Source: Tetrahymena elliotti 4EA
Lineage: Eukaryota > Ciliophora > Oligohymenophorea > Hymenostomatida > Tetrahymenidae
Length of the DNA stretch: 64,000 bases
Reading direction: 5' to 3'
Assembly: GCA_000231825.2 (NCBI GenBank)
Contig: JH720319.1
Span: 310,001-374,000, forward strand
Of this stretch, positions 12,116-24,668 are shown piece by piece. The position numbers were made by a program, and so were the translations under genes. Position 1 is the first letter of the stretch, and the number at the start of each line of letters is the position of its first letter. The notes under the pieces were generated by a model that worked only from the letters and a program-made list of their open reading frames with translations, did no database searches and was not told the DNA's origin.

Positions 12116-13258
12116 ATGAGCTATATTAAAAAATCAGTAAAAGGAATTCTTATTTCAATCGTTTTCTATATTATGTTCATATATGAAAGTGAAGAAGAAC
12201 TCTTTTGGAATAAGCCTATAGATGAAAGGCTGAGGCTAAAACTCTATCCTGTAGAACGCCATCATATATTAACAGAAGACAGGTATAATATCACACTCTT
12301 TAGGGTAGGTAAGAAAGGGCTAAGTTAAGTCAACAGCAGTGGGAAGCCTGTAATACTAGTACCTCAGTTTTTAAACTGTATAGATACTTACGTCTCAAAT
12401 GAGGAGCATCTAGCTCCAGCACTTGTCTTTGCTAATCATGGATTTGATGTATGGTTGATGAGCTAAAGAGGGGGAGAATATTCTCCAAATGAACACAGAA
12501 AAGAGGGATTTTCCTTTCATGAAATAGGATACTTCGATCTACCTAAATCATATGAATATATTTATTCTATTAACCCTTAAAATATAACAGCAGTTGGTCA
12601 TTCATAAGGAGGGAATACAATTTTTGTTTCTTTGACTGAGAAGAGATTAAAGAATGTTCACAAAATAATAATGTATGCCCCTGGACCTTTTGCAAAAAAT
12701 GCTACTGGCTTAATACCATATTTAGTGAATTCTCAAATATTAGATCTCTTAGCAAAATACACCGATAAGATAAACCTTACTCCAAGCAAACATCTCTTTA
12801 AGTTTTGTAAGTATTTTCTACTCCCTTCAAAGATTTTACTAACCATGTTAACTGATACTTGGGAAAGTGATATAAATGTTTCAAAATTATACTAATTAAC
12901 AAAGCATTCACCTCAACCCTAATCAATTAAAAATCTTTTACATCTAAAGTAACTACTGATGAAAGGTTAATTTTACAAATATGACTATGGCTAAGAATAG
13001 AATATTTAAATCTATGGTTAAAAAGAAGCTCCTCTTTATGATTTGTATACAATCACAGAAAGCATCCATCTTTTCTATGGCCCACATGATTTACTTACTA
13101 GGTCCCCAGATAACATTGAGCTTTATGAAATTCTCAAAAAGAGCAATGCCAAAAACGTTACTTTTAGTTACTACCCATCTGTAGGACACATTAGCTTTAT
13201 TTTAGATTAAAAAGCAGAGTTTCTTTAAGAAATGATTTCTATAATTGAAGAAGATTGA
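12116..13258 (+). CDS. acid-lipase-type alpha/beta hydrolase
   Basis: A single exon of 380 residues with in-frame TAA/TAG glutamines. A hydrophobic N-terminal segment (ILISIVFYIMFIY) is a signal peptide or anchor. It is followed by the family entry motif HHILTEDRYNITLFRV and then DVWLMSQRGGEYS. The nucleophile elbow is GHSQGG (Ser163). The other triad members are likely Asp325 in GPHDLLT and His358 in GHISF. Spacing and motifs match the lysosomal/gastric acid lipase family, which hydrolyses triglycerides and sterol esters in acidic compartments or outside the cell. I chose ATG 12116; a TTG 21 bases earlier is in frame but is not a eukaryotic start. It is intact, with no missing catalytic residue. 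Confidence 0.92.
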
Positions 13259-14087
13259 TCTAATTTATAAAAAAGAAAATATTTTAATTAAAAATATCAA
13301 AAAAATTTATTTTGTTTTTTGTTTTTAAAATATTTTATTGATTTAAAATGTATTTTTTTTATCTTCAAATTAGGCTATCATCTCATTGTGTTTAAATTTT
13401 TTTTAAATGTATTTTCATTTTTGAATCTTACATTGTTAATACATTAAAAAAAAGAAATTTTTCAGAATTTAAAAAGAGCAAGAAAAACAACAACAAAAAA
13501 TTAATCCCAACAAAATTTACTATTTCATTTTGAGATAGTCTTTAAATTATTGATGAATTAATTTTTCTCTAATAAATTAGCTTGTTTGCTAAATAGGAAA
13601 AAAATGAAATGTCATAGTTGAGAAGAAATTGTTTCAAATATTTTATTTTAGTTATGTTGATTCGAAGAAATATTCTAATATAATCTAATACCATTTTATG
13701 AAGATAACTGATACGTGAAAGTGGAGCTTTGTTATTATAAGAAATATAGGAGGGAAAGTTTAGTAAAATTAGGTTTTTCTTAACTAAAAAGATAGCAATA
13801 AGAAATGTATTCCTAATATTTGTTACTACCACTAAATATCCTTGATTAATGACAGATGTTTGATTTTCTGTTAATTAAATTAAAAGAAAACCGGGGAAAT
13901 AATAGAACCTTTATTTTTTTGAAAAATATAAAATAATAATATTGCAATAATACTAATTATTCAATTAAATATAAAAAAAGATAGAAAGCTATAATAAAAA
14001 ATATATACATAAATAAATTTGAAATTCTAACCACCAAGATAAATCATATAAATAAGAAAGAAAGAGATATCAACTTATTAATTTAAA
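13259..14087. other. spacer between lipase and small secreted protein
   Basis: AT-rich. A minus-strand open frame at 13569-13832 has somewhat higher GC than its surroundings but no recognisable motif and a Phe/Ile/Tyr-rich translation. I do not call it. The promoter of the gene at 14088 should lie in the last part. Confidence 0.5.
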
Positions 14088-14843
14088 ATGTCTACCTATA
14101 AGATTCTTATTCCTTTAGTCCTTTTAGCTGTTAGCGTTAATTGCATGTCTAAGTAATTCTAGCTTGCATAAAATGAAAAAAATATTATTTTGGAAGCCAC
14201 CTAAACCTCAGAGCCTCTTTTAAAAGAAGAATTAAGAAGCTTATTTACCGACGTAATAATTAGAACCATGGTAAGTACATTTTCATCGTTATCCATGATA
14301 TTAAAGAAAAGCAAACTTTTAAAACAAAATTAAGCAAACCCACAACTGGACATCTGATACCTTCCCTTCAATGTTCACTGAAGAAATATTAGCTTCTCTT
14401 TTAGGAGATTAAAAAGTGGTATATATATTTTGTTTAACTCCATTAAGCTCTAAAATAATGAATTTATGCTTAAATATAAAATAGTCGATTTCAGCTCAAG
14501 AATTAGAAGCATTTGTTGGAGATGACTCATTCTCAAAAATTTATTAGAATTATTTTAAAAAGGTTGTATCTTTCTTGGCTAAATAATTAGGTAATATAAA
14601 TTAAGCTTTAGTTTTTAGATTATCATTAGATTTCAATTAAAAATAAATTAATCTGAAATCATGTGTTTGCATTTATTTAGATTAGCTTTAATGTTTATTT
14701 GCATAGCGAATTAGTATTAAATTGTATTTTTACTTATCAATATAGAATAAGACCAAGCTGACTTGGAAGAAAATTTTGAAATCTACAGTTTAAGCTTTGA
14801 CACTTACTATATTTTGAACTACTCTATTCCTAAAGCTATTTGA
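14088..14843 (+). CDS. small secreted protein of unknown family
   Basis: Exons 14088-14270, 14335-14418, 14485-14590 and 14746-14843 join in frame to 156 residues. The N-terminus has a clear signal peptide: MSTYK, a run of Ile/Leu/Val/Ala, then a likely cleavage near VNC-MS. The mature part is acidic and helical (ELRSLFTDVIIRTM, EEILASLLGD, ELEAFVGDDSF) with no membrane segment and no cysteine pairs after the signal. I do not recognise it. In ciliates such proteins are often secretory-granule or vacuolar proteins, but nothing in the sequence fixes that. All intron phases agree, so the gene model is good even though the function is unknown. Confidence 0.8.
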
Positions 14844-15850
14844 TTGATATACACAAATTTAAACAAAGTTTGTTTAGAATCTATAAATCAAATAACAAAT
14901 CAATAGAAATACTATTAAAGCATGCATGCATGATTGAATGCTTAAATTAAAAATGTTTTATTTAACACATAGTAAAACTAATAAAAAAATTTAAAATAAT
15001 TTTTGAGTCTTAAATGAAAAATAATATGAGAGAAAACTAAAAGCTGCTTTTTAAATTATCAAATCAGTTTTATTTATCTTATTTGTAGCTAGCTAGCTAG
15101 CTATTCTTGTTAAAATGTTTATATAATGTTTAATCCAGTATTATTTTCTAAAAGATTATCTTCTCTGTGATCCTTTCTTTATTTTAGAATTTTTTCTTAG
15201 TTACAAATTTTAGCATTTAGCTAATTCAATTAACCCTCTTTGAAAGTAGCTTAATTTTTACTTAATACTTGAAGCTGATGTTTCTTACTTGTACTTTATA
15301 AAAAATTAGCATATTTTCTAACAAATAAAATTAGATTGATTATTTTAGTTCAAAAAGCAAAGCTAATAAGTCATAATTATTAAGATTTTTTTATTTAATT
15401 ACTTATATCTATAATAGATTATTTTAACATGGAAAATAAATAAACTTCAACTTAGCTATTTTAGTCAATAAGTCTTATTTCATAAAAGTGAATAATGTTC
15501 TTTGCTAATCATGAGAAATTTATTCGCACTATTTGCTAAAATAAAAAATGTTTTCTTTGATAGTAAATATTTATTATTTGATACAATAAAAGTAGATAAA
15601 AATGAAAAAAATTAAATATTATTTTTTAATCAAAGAAATAATTTTAATTTCAAGCAATAAATAAAAAAAAATTATAAAGTTATTTAAAAATAATCAGTAA
15701 AGATTGATATAAAAAAAAATTACTAATTGTCTAAATAATTGACAAAATAAAAGCAATTGACTACTTTATATAGATTTTTATGGAAAGATTAATTTTATTT
15801 ACAGTATTTAATAATGTAGTATTTGGTTGACCTAGTGTAGCTATTAACTA
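14844..15850. other. convergent spacer
   Basis: AT-rich region between two 3' ends. It contains the short tetranucleotide repeat at 15086-15103 and otherwise nothing I can support. Confidence 0.6.
15086..15103. repeat. (TAGC)n tetranucleotide microsatellite
   Basis: Four and a half copies of TAGC/AGCT, an 18-base self-complementary repeat in a convergent intergenic region. Confidence 0.9.
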
Positions 15851-18782
15851 TCATGGATGAGCAGTAACTTAAATATCTTGTTGAGAAGATTTACTGTTTT
15901 CATTTAACTTAATTAGTACTTCACATACTCTTTGAATTGAACATCTCTTTTGAGGATCAAACTTGACCATACTTTCAATTAGCTCCCTAATGCTGTCATT
16001 TTAGATTTGCTCTCTTTTTATTTTCAAATCACTTTTTTCATATAGATTTTATTCTTGAACTAATCCACAAAAGCTTGGGTCTTAACTTGTAAATAGATAG
16101 TAAAATACCATGCCTAGGCTATAAAGATCTGCAGCTGCTCCTAAAAATTTAGCTTTTTAAGGGTTTTAGAAAATCTCTGGGGCTGTATATCCAAAACTAT
16201 AGAGGGGATTTGTATCTATGCTATCATCATCGTCAATATTGGGAGAAACACTAACCTAATCTCCTTACTATTTAAGTACTTGACTTTAATTAATCCTCTC
16301 TTTATGGTTCATTTTGCTACTGAATTCCCAATCACTTAAGTAAGGTTTATGACTACTGTCCATAAGTATGTTGCTCGGTTTTAAATTTCCATGATAAGAG
16401 TTATTTTCATGCATATTTTTAACAGTTTATGAGACTTGCAAAGCAAAAGTAACTTTTTATTATTCTCTGATCAATAAGTTTTACTTAATAACAGCATACA
16501 GATTATAGTCAAGTGATGGATAAACTATCCACAACTCAAATGCGATATCACTAATTTATTTAATGCAAAATCCTTTTTGCTACAAAAGACCTTCACCATG
16601 TATAAGCCTTTGTATTTTTGCAAGTTGATGGAAAATTTTATCAAAATAATTATTCTTGTTAAATGGTATTTGCTTTATGATAACTCTTTCTTTTATTTTA
16701 CTTACAAGAGTAGATGGATAAGCAAAATTATTCTATTTTTAAAGGATTATATTTTCTTTTTCATCCAAAATGTTATAATTTATCTTGGCAATACTTGTTG
16801 ATCCTAAATATTTTAAAAAAATAAATTAAATTTTAACTAAATAAAAACATCCTACCTATTTCTCTCTTAGCTATAAATTGTAAAATTTCAAAAACAGATT
16901 CATCATAAAATATGAAATTGCTTTATTTTGACACAAGCTCTACTTTTAGCTGTAAAGTGACACCATCATCAAAGTTAAATATTCTTTAAGACTAATGTGA
17001 TATTCTTGTTTCAATAATTTTGGACAAATCTAAATTATTTAACTACTTTTATGATTTTATTTCTAAAATTTCAAATTAAAATGTCTTGACAGAGTTAAAT
17101 TTTTTTTCATTTTATTTAAAGTAATCCATGGTTTACTAAAATTTTTGGTGAGCTAAATGCCCATCGATCTCACCTGAAGAATGAATTCTACCCAGATAAT
17201 AACTACTAAGTACTTGAATAGTTAAATCTGGTGATTTTAAACGTTCTTAGAAATATTGATAGCTTAATTCGAAATGCTTTTGTATTTCTTCATTACTTCT
17301 TTACAAAAATAATTTTATTTTATTTTTAAATTTAATAAAATATTTATTTACTTTTTCATGGTTAATTTTTAAAGCAGCTTAGCCTTCTTGTAGTGATAAA
17401 AAGCAAATAAGCATTATTAATCTTTTTTAAGTTCTTTTTCCTAGTCAATTGTTTTGATTGCATCTTCTATACTTTACTAAATGCCTATACCTATTTTATA
17501 AATTTTATTCTAATTATTTTATTCTTTTAATAGTTTTTATGTTGATTAAAGTACCTTTTTAAATAACTTCAGTTCTTATTCTTATTATTAGAGTATTATG
17601 AAGTAGATTTTTAAATATTTGTTTTTTAGAGAATAATATTTCAGATATTTGGTTAATTTTTGAGTGTATTGTGTTATAGCCTTTTTAAGCATTTGATTCA
17701 AATGTGTTGTAAGGTATTAGTAGATGAGTTTCATAGGAGATAATTTTTAGTAGATTGAATAATTCAATAAAAGTTGTTCTTAAACAATTAAATACATCAT
17801 GGTCTCTCTATAAAGCAGAAAAAATAATAGCTTCAGAAAGTACATACTGAAGAACTTAATGAATATTTTAGAGAGAAAATTTTTTTGCTATCTCTATTAA
17901 ATTTTTGACTAATTTATTTTCATTATGAGTTTAGTTACTCAATATTTTGACAATTAATAAAAGCGATTCTGCCTTTTTATCTCTACTTGCTAAATAATTA
18001 AGCATACCACTGTAATACTACTGGCTCTCTTACTAACTAGAATATTTGAAGCCTAAAATAGCATTTATTTATTCTATTTCTTCTTCCATATCTTTTTCTT
18101 TGAAAGATTAAAATATTATCTTTGAGTTGCTTGTGATGTTATCTATTGAAAATTTATGTTACTCAGAAAATTTTTGTGTGAGCTATTCTACATCTTTTGA
18201 AAGATTGAATAAGTTGTTATCATATTAAACATCTAAGTATGTATTTGCGATGGTAAGATAGGCATAAGCTATCTCTAAGTTTGGCTTGAATCCGAATTTC
18301 TAAGCTATATTTTTATTTGAATAAATTTCTGCTAGCTTTAGCGAGCATAAAGAATCTATTTGTATCTTAAATCCTTCTTAGTAAGCATAAAGAGCTTTGG
18401 TATAGTTTGGTTCTTAGTCGCTAAAGAATCCAGTCTCATAAAATAGTCCTTTCAAAAAGTATATGAAACCTGTTTAAAGTTATGGGATACTCAAACTAGA
18501 TAATTGCTTGATATTGCTTATTTATTTTGAGTCTTAGTGCTTGTTCTCTAGTTCGTTAGTACCTAGTTCTATCTCTGCTTAATTATCTTTTTGGTCTTAA
18601 TTATAATAATTGGATTATTCATGGGGTGGAAGCAGCAAATTTTGATTTTCTACAATTTATGAGAGCTTATCCTTTACTTCTTAGGTAAAAAATTAATTGA
18701 AAACATCCTTGAATGGCTTTAATGAAAATGAGAAGCTCTTGAGCTTATTCTATAAAGTCTATTATATATTCTTTTAACTCAT
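15851..18782 (-). CDS. SEL1/TPR-repeat pseudokinase A
   Basis: Exons 18782-17555, 17490-17352, 17298-16856 and 16803-15851 join in frame to 920 residues. Residues ~110-200 carry SEL1-like repeats (FIYFLKGLFYETGFF, KALYAYQEGFKI, LCSLKLAEIYSN). A second repeat block spans ~410-530 (SIEDAIKTIDQEKEL, LSSYYLGRIHSSGEID). A protein-kinase fold occupies ~600-910: glycine-strand region, VIIKQIPF (likely ATP lysine), APEIF and a C-lobe end FDPQKRCSIQRVCEVL. The catalytic loop reads HGNLKPSN, so the catalytic Asp is Asn743, and the DFG motif reads DWE (Asp761 kept, Gly lost). It should therefore be catalytically dead and act as a scaffold. The gene at 32356-35598 has the same architecture and the same Asp-to-Asn change. 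Confidence 0.88.
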
Positions 18783-20030
18783 AAATAAAATTCTATAAGA
18801 TTTAACAAAATATATATTTATTAATTATTTGTTGGCATAAATAATACTGATTCTTAACTTATTGCTAAATTGTTAGTCAAAAGTTTTGTATATCAAATTT
18901 TAACAGCTCAATAGAATTCTTGTATTCATCCATTTTTTCTATGAAAAAGTACTCAATTTAATAGTGGTTTTTATATAAAATTTAAAAATAAAATCAATTC
19001 TTTTCTAATTTATTTCTTCAACTGTTAAAAGTGTTTTTTCCAAGATTTTTTTCCAATTAAAATCATATTTTTTAACTTGAAATTACAATTTTTCTTCTCA
19101 AAAAAAATAATTTTTATTTTTAAATACTTTAAAAGAAAAAATTATAAAAGCATGAATCAACAAGCAATTAATTTCTTTTTTTTTTGAATTTTAATTTGCA
19201 AGAATTTAATTAATTTAATTATCCAAATATTTTTCCTGTGAATTAAGTATTCTAACAATTAGAAAATTTCTTTAAAGAAAAGTAGATTAATATTTCTTAA
19301 AATATTTTTGAAATTAATAAGTGAATTTATGATTTTTTTTCTCTAAATAGTCAAAAAAGAAAATGAACTATTTTAATTTAATTTTTTAGCAAAGGAAGTT
19401 ATTAATATTAAATATACTGGCCCTGATTTCAAGGAAATTCACTAAAACTTTTAGTAGAAAAAATATTTGATCTTTCTAAAAACATCCAAAAGTAACAGAT
19501 CATTTCAATTTCAGTTACTTTTACTAGAAAACAAATCAAAAACATTTCTGTTAAAATGCGTTTTTGTTTATGCTTATCTTATAAACTATTGTTTTCAATT
19601 TTATTTTTTAAATAGAAATGCTTCTTTTTGAATTTAATCCAAAAGCAAGATTGTAAAAATACAATTTTTTTTCTCTTCTTGATAATTTCCCTGAAAATAT
19701 TTGATAAAAAACCAAGTTGAAAATTCAAAATATTTAGAATGAAAGAATTACTTACTTATTTTACAATATTGATGTGTAAATAAAAATAATCAGGAAGTAA
19801 ATTAGTCTAAGAATTTTTTTATTAATCTTTGATCACAAATTATTGAAGTTTTTTAATTAAATAAGATAAAATAGATCTAAACGCTTTCTAGTAGAGCTAT
19901 TAGAATGAAATTGAAATGAAATAGTAATATTATGATAGAATTTGTTAAATTTAAGATGATAATTCAAATTTGTATTAACGCATACAATAAACATATATTT
20001 AAAACATTAATACGTTTTATAATATTTTAT

Positions 20031-20260
20031 TCATTTTCTTTAATTTAGTTTTATTTATAATTCAAGCAGATTTATTGATCTATTTAAAGCAAATCTATAG
20101 TAAATGAAAATGCTATTGGATTAAATCGATTTGGCTTTATATGCTGATGTAATTTCAAATTGAATCCTTGCAGCACTACCATTTCTGTATCCAGCATTTT
20201 TGGTATTTAACTATATATGCTTTATTGCTTCTATTATTCTTTAGTAGAATAATTTATGAC
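20031..20260 (-). pseudogene. coding-like island without start (possible gene relic)
   Basis: On the minus strand about 75 codons, ending in TGA at 20031, read as ordinary protein (RIIEAIKHIQLNTKNAG, then YRNGSAARIQFEITSAYKAK) with mixed composition and codons like neighbouring genes. GC is clearly above the surrounding desert. There is no ATG at its start and no convincing exon to join. A second frame over the same bases is also open. I do not recognise a family. It may be a relic of a gene or an isolated exon. Confidence 0.3.
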
Positions 20261-20361
20261 AATATTTAAAATATGAATTTCACGTGATTTATTGATGCAT
20301 TTTTTCTTAAATTTTCTTAAATTTATAAATAAGTTGTTTTTATAATTTTTTTTTTTCATTA

Positions 20362-20412
20362 TTTTCGACATGAAGGTATAAAACTCCAGAAGGAGTTTGT
20401 TATGTCGCAAAA
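20362..20412. other. compact two-stem hairpin, candidate structured RNA
   Basis: Inner stem AAACTCC (20381-20387) pairs perfectly with GGAGTTT (20392-20398) around an AGAA loop. An outer stem TTTTCGACAT (20362-20371) pairs with ATGTCG and AAAA (20402-20407, 20409-20412) with one bulged C. In DNA that is ~80% AT such GC-bearing nested stems are uncommon. It lies alone in the desert, ~100 bases beyond the coding-like island. No known RNA family recognised, and the transcribed strand is unknown. Confidence 0.4.
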
Positions 20413-22948
20413 TTGGTTTTCATTATTATTACTATATAATTTATGAGTATACAAGTCTTTCATGGTTTGAGCATTTCTTATTATTATTTAGCTATTATTT
20501 TAGAGCTGATTACTTTGTATTTATTTTTGAAATTGCTTTTGTTTACTATTTATGCATATTATTTTTTAATTAAATTTTATACTTTTATTTGCTTTAAGAT
20601 AAACCAATTTAATATCTTATCATCTGTAAAAGAGATTAATATTTTTGTAAATTAAGTTTTTATTTTTTTGTTTAATTTCTAAGTTATTTATTCAGCTTCT
20701 TCTCAAACATGAATTTATGTAATTCATTAATTTAATCAAAAAACAAAAATTTGTGAATGCGTTAGGGTTATTATCAAGATAATTAATTTGATAAAGGTAA
20801 TGATTACATAAGCTAATAGCAGACTAATTTGTAATTAATAAATATAAATTATGTCCTTCTCAGTTATTAAGATGGTTTTTTTTTTGTGCTTAAAGTCTTT
20901 GTTATTTTACAAAATATTTTGAATAAATTAATAAATTACTATTTTAAGATTTTTAAAATTAAATAATTTTTTATTTATCGCACATGAATCAAAAATATAA
21001 TCTTTACTTGAAAATTTCTATCTAAAATATCATAAATGACTATTCTGTATTTTTCAATGAATAAGTTAAGTTAGTAACTAAATGGAAATATTAAATCATT
21101 TAAAGTTTTAAGTTGCTTATTGGACTCAAAAAATTTATTCATCCAGTATTTTACTTCTAATAAAGTAATAAACAAGCTTTACAAAAAACTAATTTTATTT
21201 TATACTTACTTGTCTAATAATGTTTTTAAAATATTTAATATTTTGGATTATTTGTTCATGAATTGTTGTTTTTACATTTTCCATACAAAAGGAAAATTAA
21301 TTTTCAAAATTTAAAAATGAAGTTTTAGTAATTTATCAGATATTTTTTTTGGCAAAAAAACTATATTAATTTTCAATATTTATTCATTTTCTAAAAATAG
21401 CTGAGCTAAATATTTACTTTATTAATTAAAAGTCTATAAATACACATGAATAAAGTATTTATTACTACATCTCCCTCAAATTTGTTCTATTAAGAGGCCA
21501 TATAAAGCTATTTTAATAAGAAAATAATTCACTTTTAAAAACTAATAAGGAGTTTTTTCCTTTTATTTTAATATGTTTTCATTACAAATTGATATAGAAA
21601 AATTAAAGAATGACAGAATAGAATACAATTAACTCTTTATGTTTATTAATATAAGTTAAAAAATACTTAATTTAATTACTTAAATAACTTTAAGTAGAAT
21701 TTTATTTCTTTAATTTTCATAAAAATACTACTATTGAATTTATTAGAATTTCTATTAACATAAAAGAATGTAAAAAAGTTTTAACAAAATCATTAAACTA
21801 AAATTTATTGTTAATTAATTTGTTATTTTTCACCTGAATTTCAATATTCTAAGTTTATTAAACTATACAGAAAGTGTAATAGATGGGTTAATCATAAAAT
21901 ACAATAATTAGATTAATTAAAAACTCACCACTTGAATTTTTTTTAAGATGTAAACAAAAATTAATAAATAGTATCTTGCTTTCTTGACTCTTTTAAGTTA
22001 ATGCTTTTAATAATTTGAATGAATCAATAAAATTTTTAGCAAATAAAAAAGAAATTTAAATGAAATTATTTTGGAGTTTTTTTAGGTATTTAAGAAAATT
22101 GTAAATTAAATATTTCGTTTTTATATTTAAAAATAATTTTAAATTAATATCTACTGATCATAATCTTCCAAGTATTTTAATTTTATAATATTCTTTTTTG
22201 GTTTAAATATAATAATATATTTACTGACAAGTTTGATGTAAAGTCAAAAAGAAATGGTAGACTTATTATTTAAATAAATATTTTTTAACTAAAAATTATT
22301 AATTTTAAATAGACTGTATAATCTAAATAAATAATAAACACTCCAAAACTAATTTTTGATGAATTTTAATATGCTCTTAAAATTAATTTTTAAAATTAAA
22401 AACTAATTCCATGTTAAGTTGGTTAATTGCCAACAGAAATATTCTAAAATATTGAAAAAGAAGACATTTTAATATCAAGTATGTAAAAACTTTTATATGT
22501 ACCGTCAGCAATTAAATTAAAGTTATTCTTACAATTTAATTTTTATTGTTATTTTTTATAAAAAATTTATACAAGTAGGCCTAGATTGGTCTTTGTATTA
22601 GTAAGTGGTTTTAAATAATTTTTAAGATTTGGCATATTAAAGTTAAAATGAATGATCTAAAATGTAATTATTGAAAGAAGCCCACAAAAAAGAAAGAAAT
22701 GAAATCTCCACTGATCGTTTCATAAATAAAAATAAATAAATAATTTTTAACATAAAATCAACAATTTTTTATAAAGTAACTTAAAATAATGGTAGACCTT
22801 TAATTTTAATTAGAAAACTTGTTTTTTATGACATTATTTGAAATCAAAATTATTTTTCTAGCTTTATTAGTATTAGTTTGATCTAGTTTGTTTAATAAAC
22901 AATAAAAAGTCAATTTATGGTATATTTATTTATTAGTTTATTTATATT

Positions 22949-23803
22949 TCAGTTCTTTTTTTTGTACTTAATTATTGTCTAAAGCTTCTCTTTATCTACG
23001 CAACACTCTTTAAGGAATTCGATGCATCTTAGATGTTAGCTAATATCCTTTATTTTAGCCTTTTGCAGCCACTCTTAAATCTCTAAGGTTAGATAATATT
23101 CCAATAATTTGCAATAGCCTTTTTTGCTAATGAGCCTAATGATGTATGTATTGTTAAATTTAAATTCTCTCATAATCCTTTTAGTATACTTAACAGCCAT
23201 GTCATAGTTTTTATACTTCAAGAATTCCAAAACTACATCTTAATTGTTTTCAGTTAATACAAAATTAAAGAACTGTCTCATAACATTTTTTATTACATTA
23301 GGGTTAAGTTCTTCGGCATGTCCTTATTATTCGAATTTTAATTCTTTGGTAGAAATCAAGTTTTTATTAGTTTGTCTAATGTATTTTAGAAAAGAAGAAA
23401 TAAGATCTATAAATGAAAAGAAAGAATCAAAAAATATACTTTTTCTGTATTTATTGTTATTATTTTTCATCTTTCTTTTTTCCTCCTTTATCTGTAAGCG
23501 CAGAAAACTCGTTTGGCTATTCGTATTATTAGAATTAGAAAATCATTTAATTATTCTATTACAAAAATTCATTAAAAAATAAAAGAATCAATTTGAAAAT
23601 AATTTTTTAATATTTAAATTTTACTTCTGTTTTAATGAAGATTAAAATATTACTTGAATATTTTTGATTTCATCTGTTGGTTAATCACCTAAAATAATAG
23701 AGTTAGATAAAGTTTAATTTGAATACTAGCGTACTGATTCTTGTTAAGATTAATTTCTTGGCATATTCGAGTATTTTTTGGATTTAAACTTTTTTCTGCT
23801 CAT
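22949..23803 (-). CDS. tandem unknown-family protein, copy A
   Basis: Exons 23803-23654, 23555-23440 and 23375-22949 join in frame to 230 residues. The N-terminal ~100 residues are basic, Ser/Gln-rich and poorly conserved with copy B. The C-terminal ~125 residues form a helical core: MRQFFNFVL, FLKYKNYDMAVKYTKRIM, FKFNNTYIIRLISKKGYC, LLEYYLTLEIQEWLQKA, CIEFLKECC, ending KYKKKN. Copy B, 0.9 kb upstream on the same strand, repeats this core at roughly 60% identity by eye. I do not recognise the family. The all-helical alternating pattern could be a repeat-type scaffold or interaction domain. No signal peptide, membrane segment or catalytic motif seen. Confidence 0.8.
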
Positions 23804-24668
23804 ATTTTTAAAAAGAATTATTTATTAAAGATTTTTCATTTTTAATAATTATATAATACTTTAAAGATTTAATTAGCAAAATCTAACATTATAGTAATTT
23901 TTTATCACAGATCTTTGAGGTGGTATTGTATTAATTTATAATTACTTAAACATTCTATTTTCGATTAAGTGAAAAAAGAAATATTGCCTTTTAATTGTTA
24001 TAATTACTTCTTAATCAAGACTTACTTTTAATTATTTGTACTTCAAAGAATAATTAGTCAAGCTATTAAACAAATAAAATATTGAAAAACAAGTAAAATA
24101 AAAAAAATCAAGCCCAAAAATTTAACTTCTAATCATTCAATAATAATTAAAAGGGTAAAATTCCATTGAGAAAAAAAGAAAATAAATGTTTGATAAGCTT
24201 TTATTAAATTTAATAGTGTATTTCCTTTAGATAGTTTAGTATTGAATAAGATAAAAATAATTTGTCTATAGCATTTAATGTCAAAGATTCTATTCTTTAA
24301 TACAAAAAATATTTAAAACTTCTCGATTATTCTTAAACTTTTCTATTTTCAATAAAATTCACATTAATCCACCCTTTTTTATTATTTCTATTAAAATATT
24401 TTACAACTAATAATATATTTTATAATAAAAATATAAAAAGTATGGATAGATTTACAAATTCATTTTGTTTATTTATAAATATGTTAGCTCTGATTAATCA
24501 AATTCTGAATTATAAATAATAAAAAACAATTTTGATTGTTTATTTTTCTACAAAAAGTTAATTTATTAGTAAAGTTATATACATAACAAAAAAAAATTAA
24601 AAATTTTTTTATTTAAAAGAACAAATAAATATAATAAGTAATATATATGCATTTATGCTTATGTGATT
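23804..24668. other. spacer between the tandem paralogues
   Basis: AT-rich sequence holding the 5' region of copy A and the 3' end of copy B. No other feature supported. Confidence 0.6.

Larger units (their letters stand above)
18783..22948. other. 4.2 kb gene-poor desert
   Basis: Extremely AT-rich. I find no intact gene. It contains a decayed coding-like island at 20031-20260 (minus) and the hairpin at 20362-20412, both listed separately. The open frames at 20443-20655 and 21120-21314 translate to Phe/Leu/Tyr/Ile-rich strings typical of chance. The right end should include the 3' UTR of the gene at 22949. Confidence 0.6.

Noticed and set aside
13569..13832. 87-codon minus-strand open frame
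   Set aside because: No recognisable motif, Ile/Phe/Tyr/Leu-rich translation and no clear stop-proximal or intron structure. Its slightly raised GC makes me keep it as noticed only.
16577..16801. 74-codon plus-strand open frame
   Set aside because: Antisense shadow of the kinase-domain exon of pseudokinase A.
20443..20655. 70-codon plus-strand open frame
   Set aside because: Hydrophobic Tyr/Leu/Phe string typical of translated AT-rich spacer, with no homologue-like features.
23244..23582. 112-codon plus-strand open frame
   Set aside because: Runs antisense across exons and an intron of tandem copy A; the minus strand matches its paralogue.
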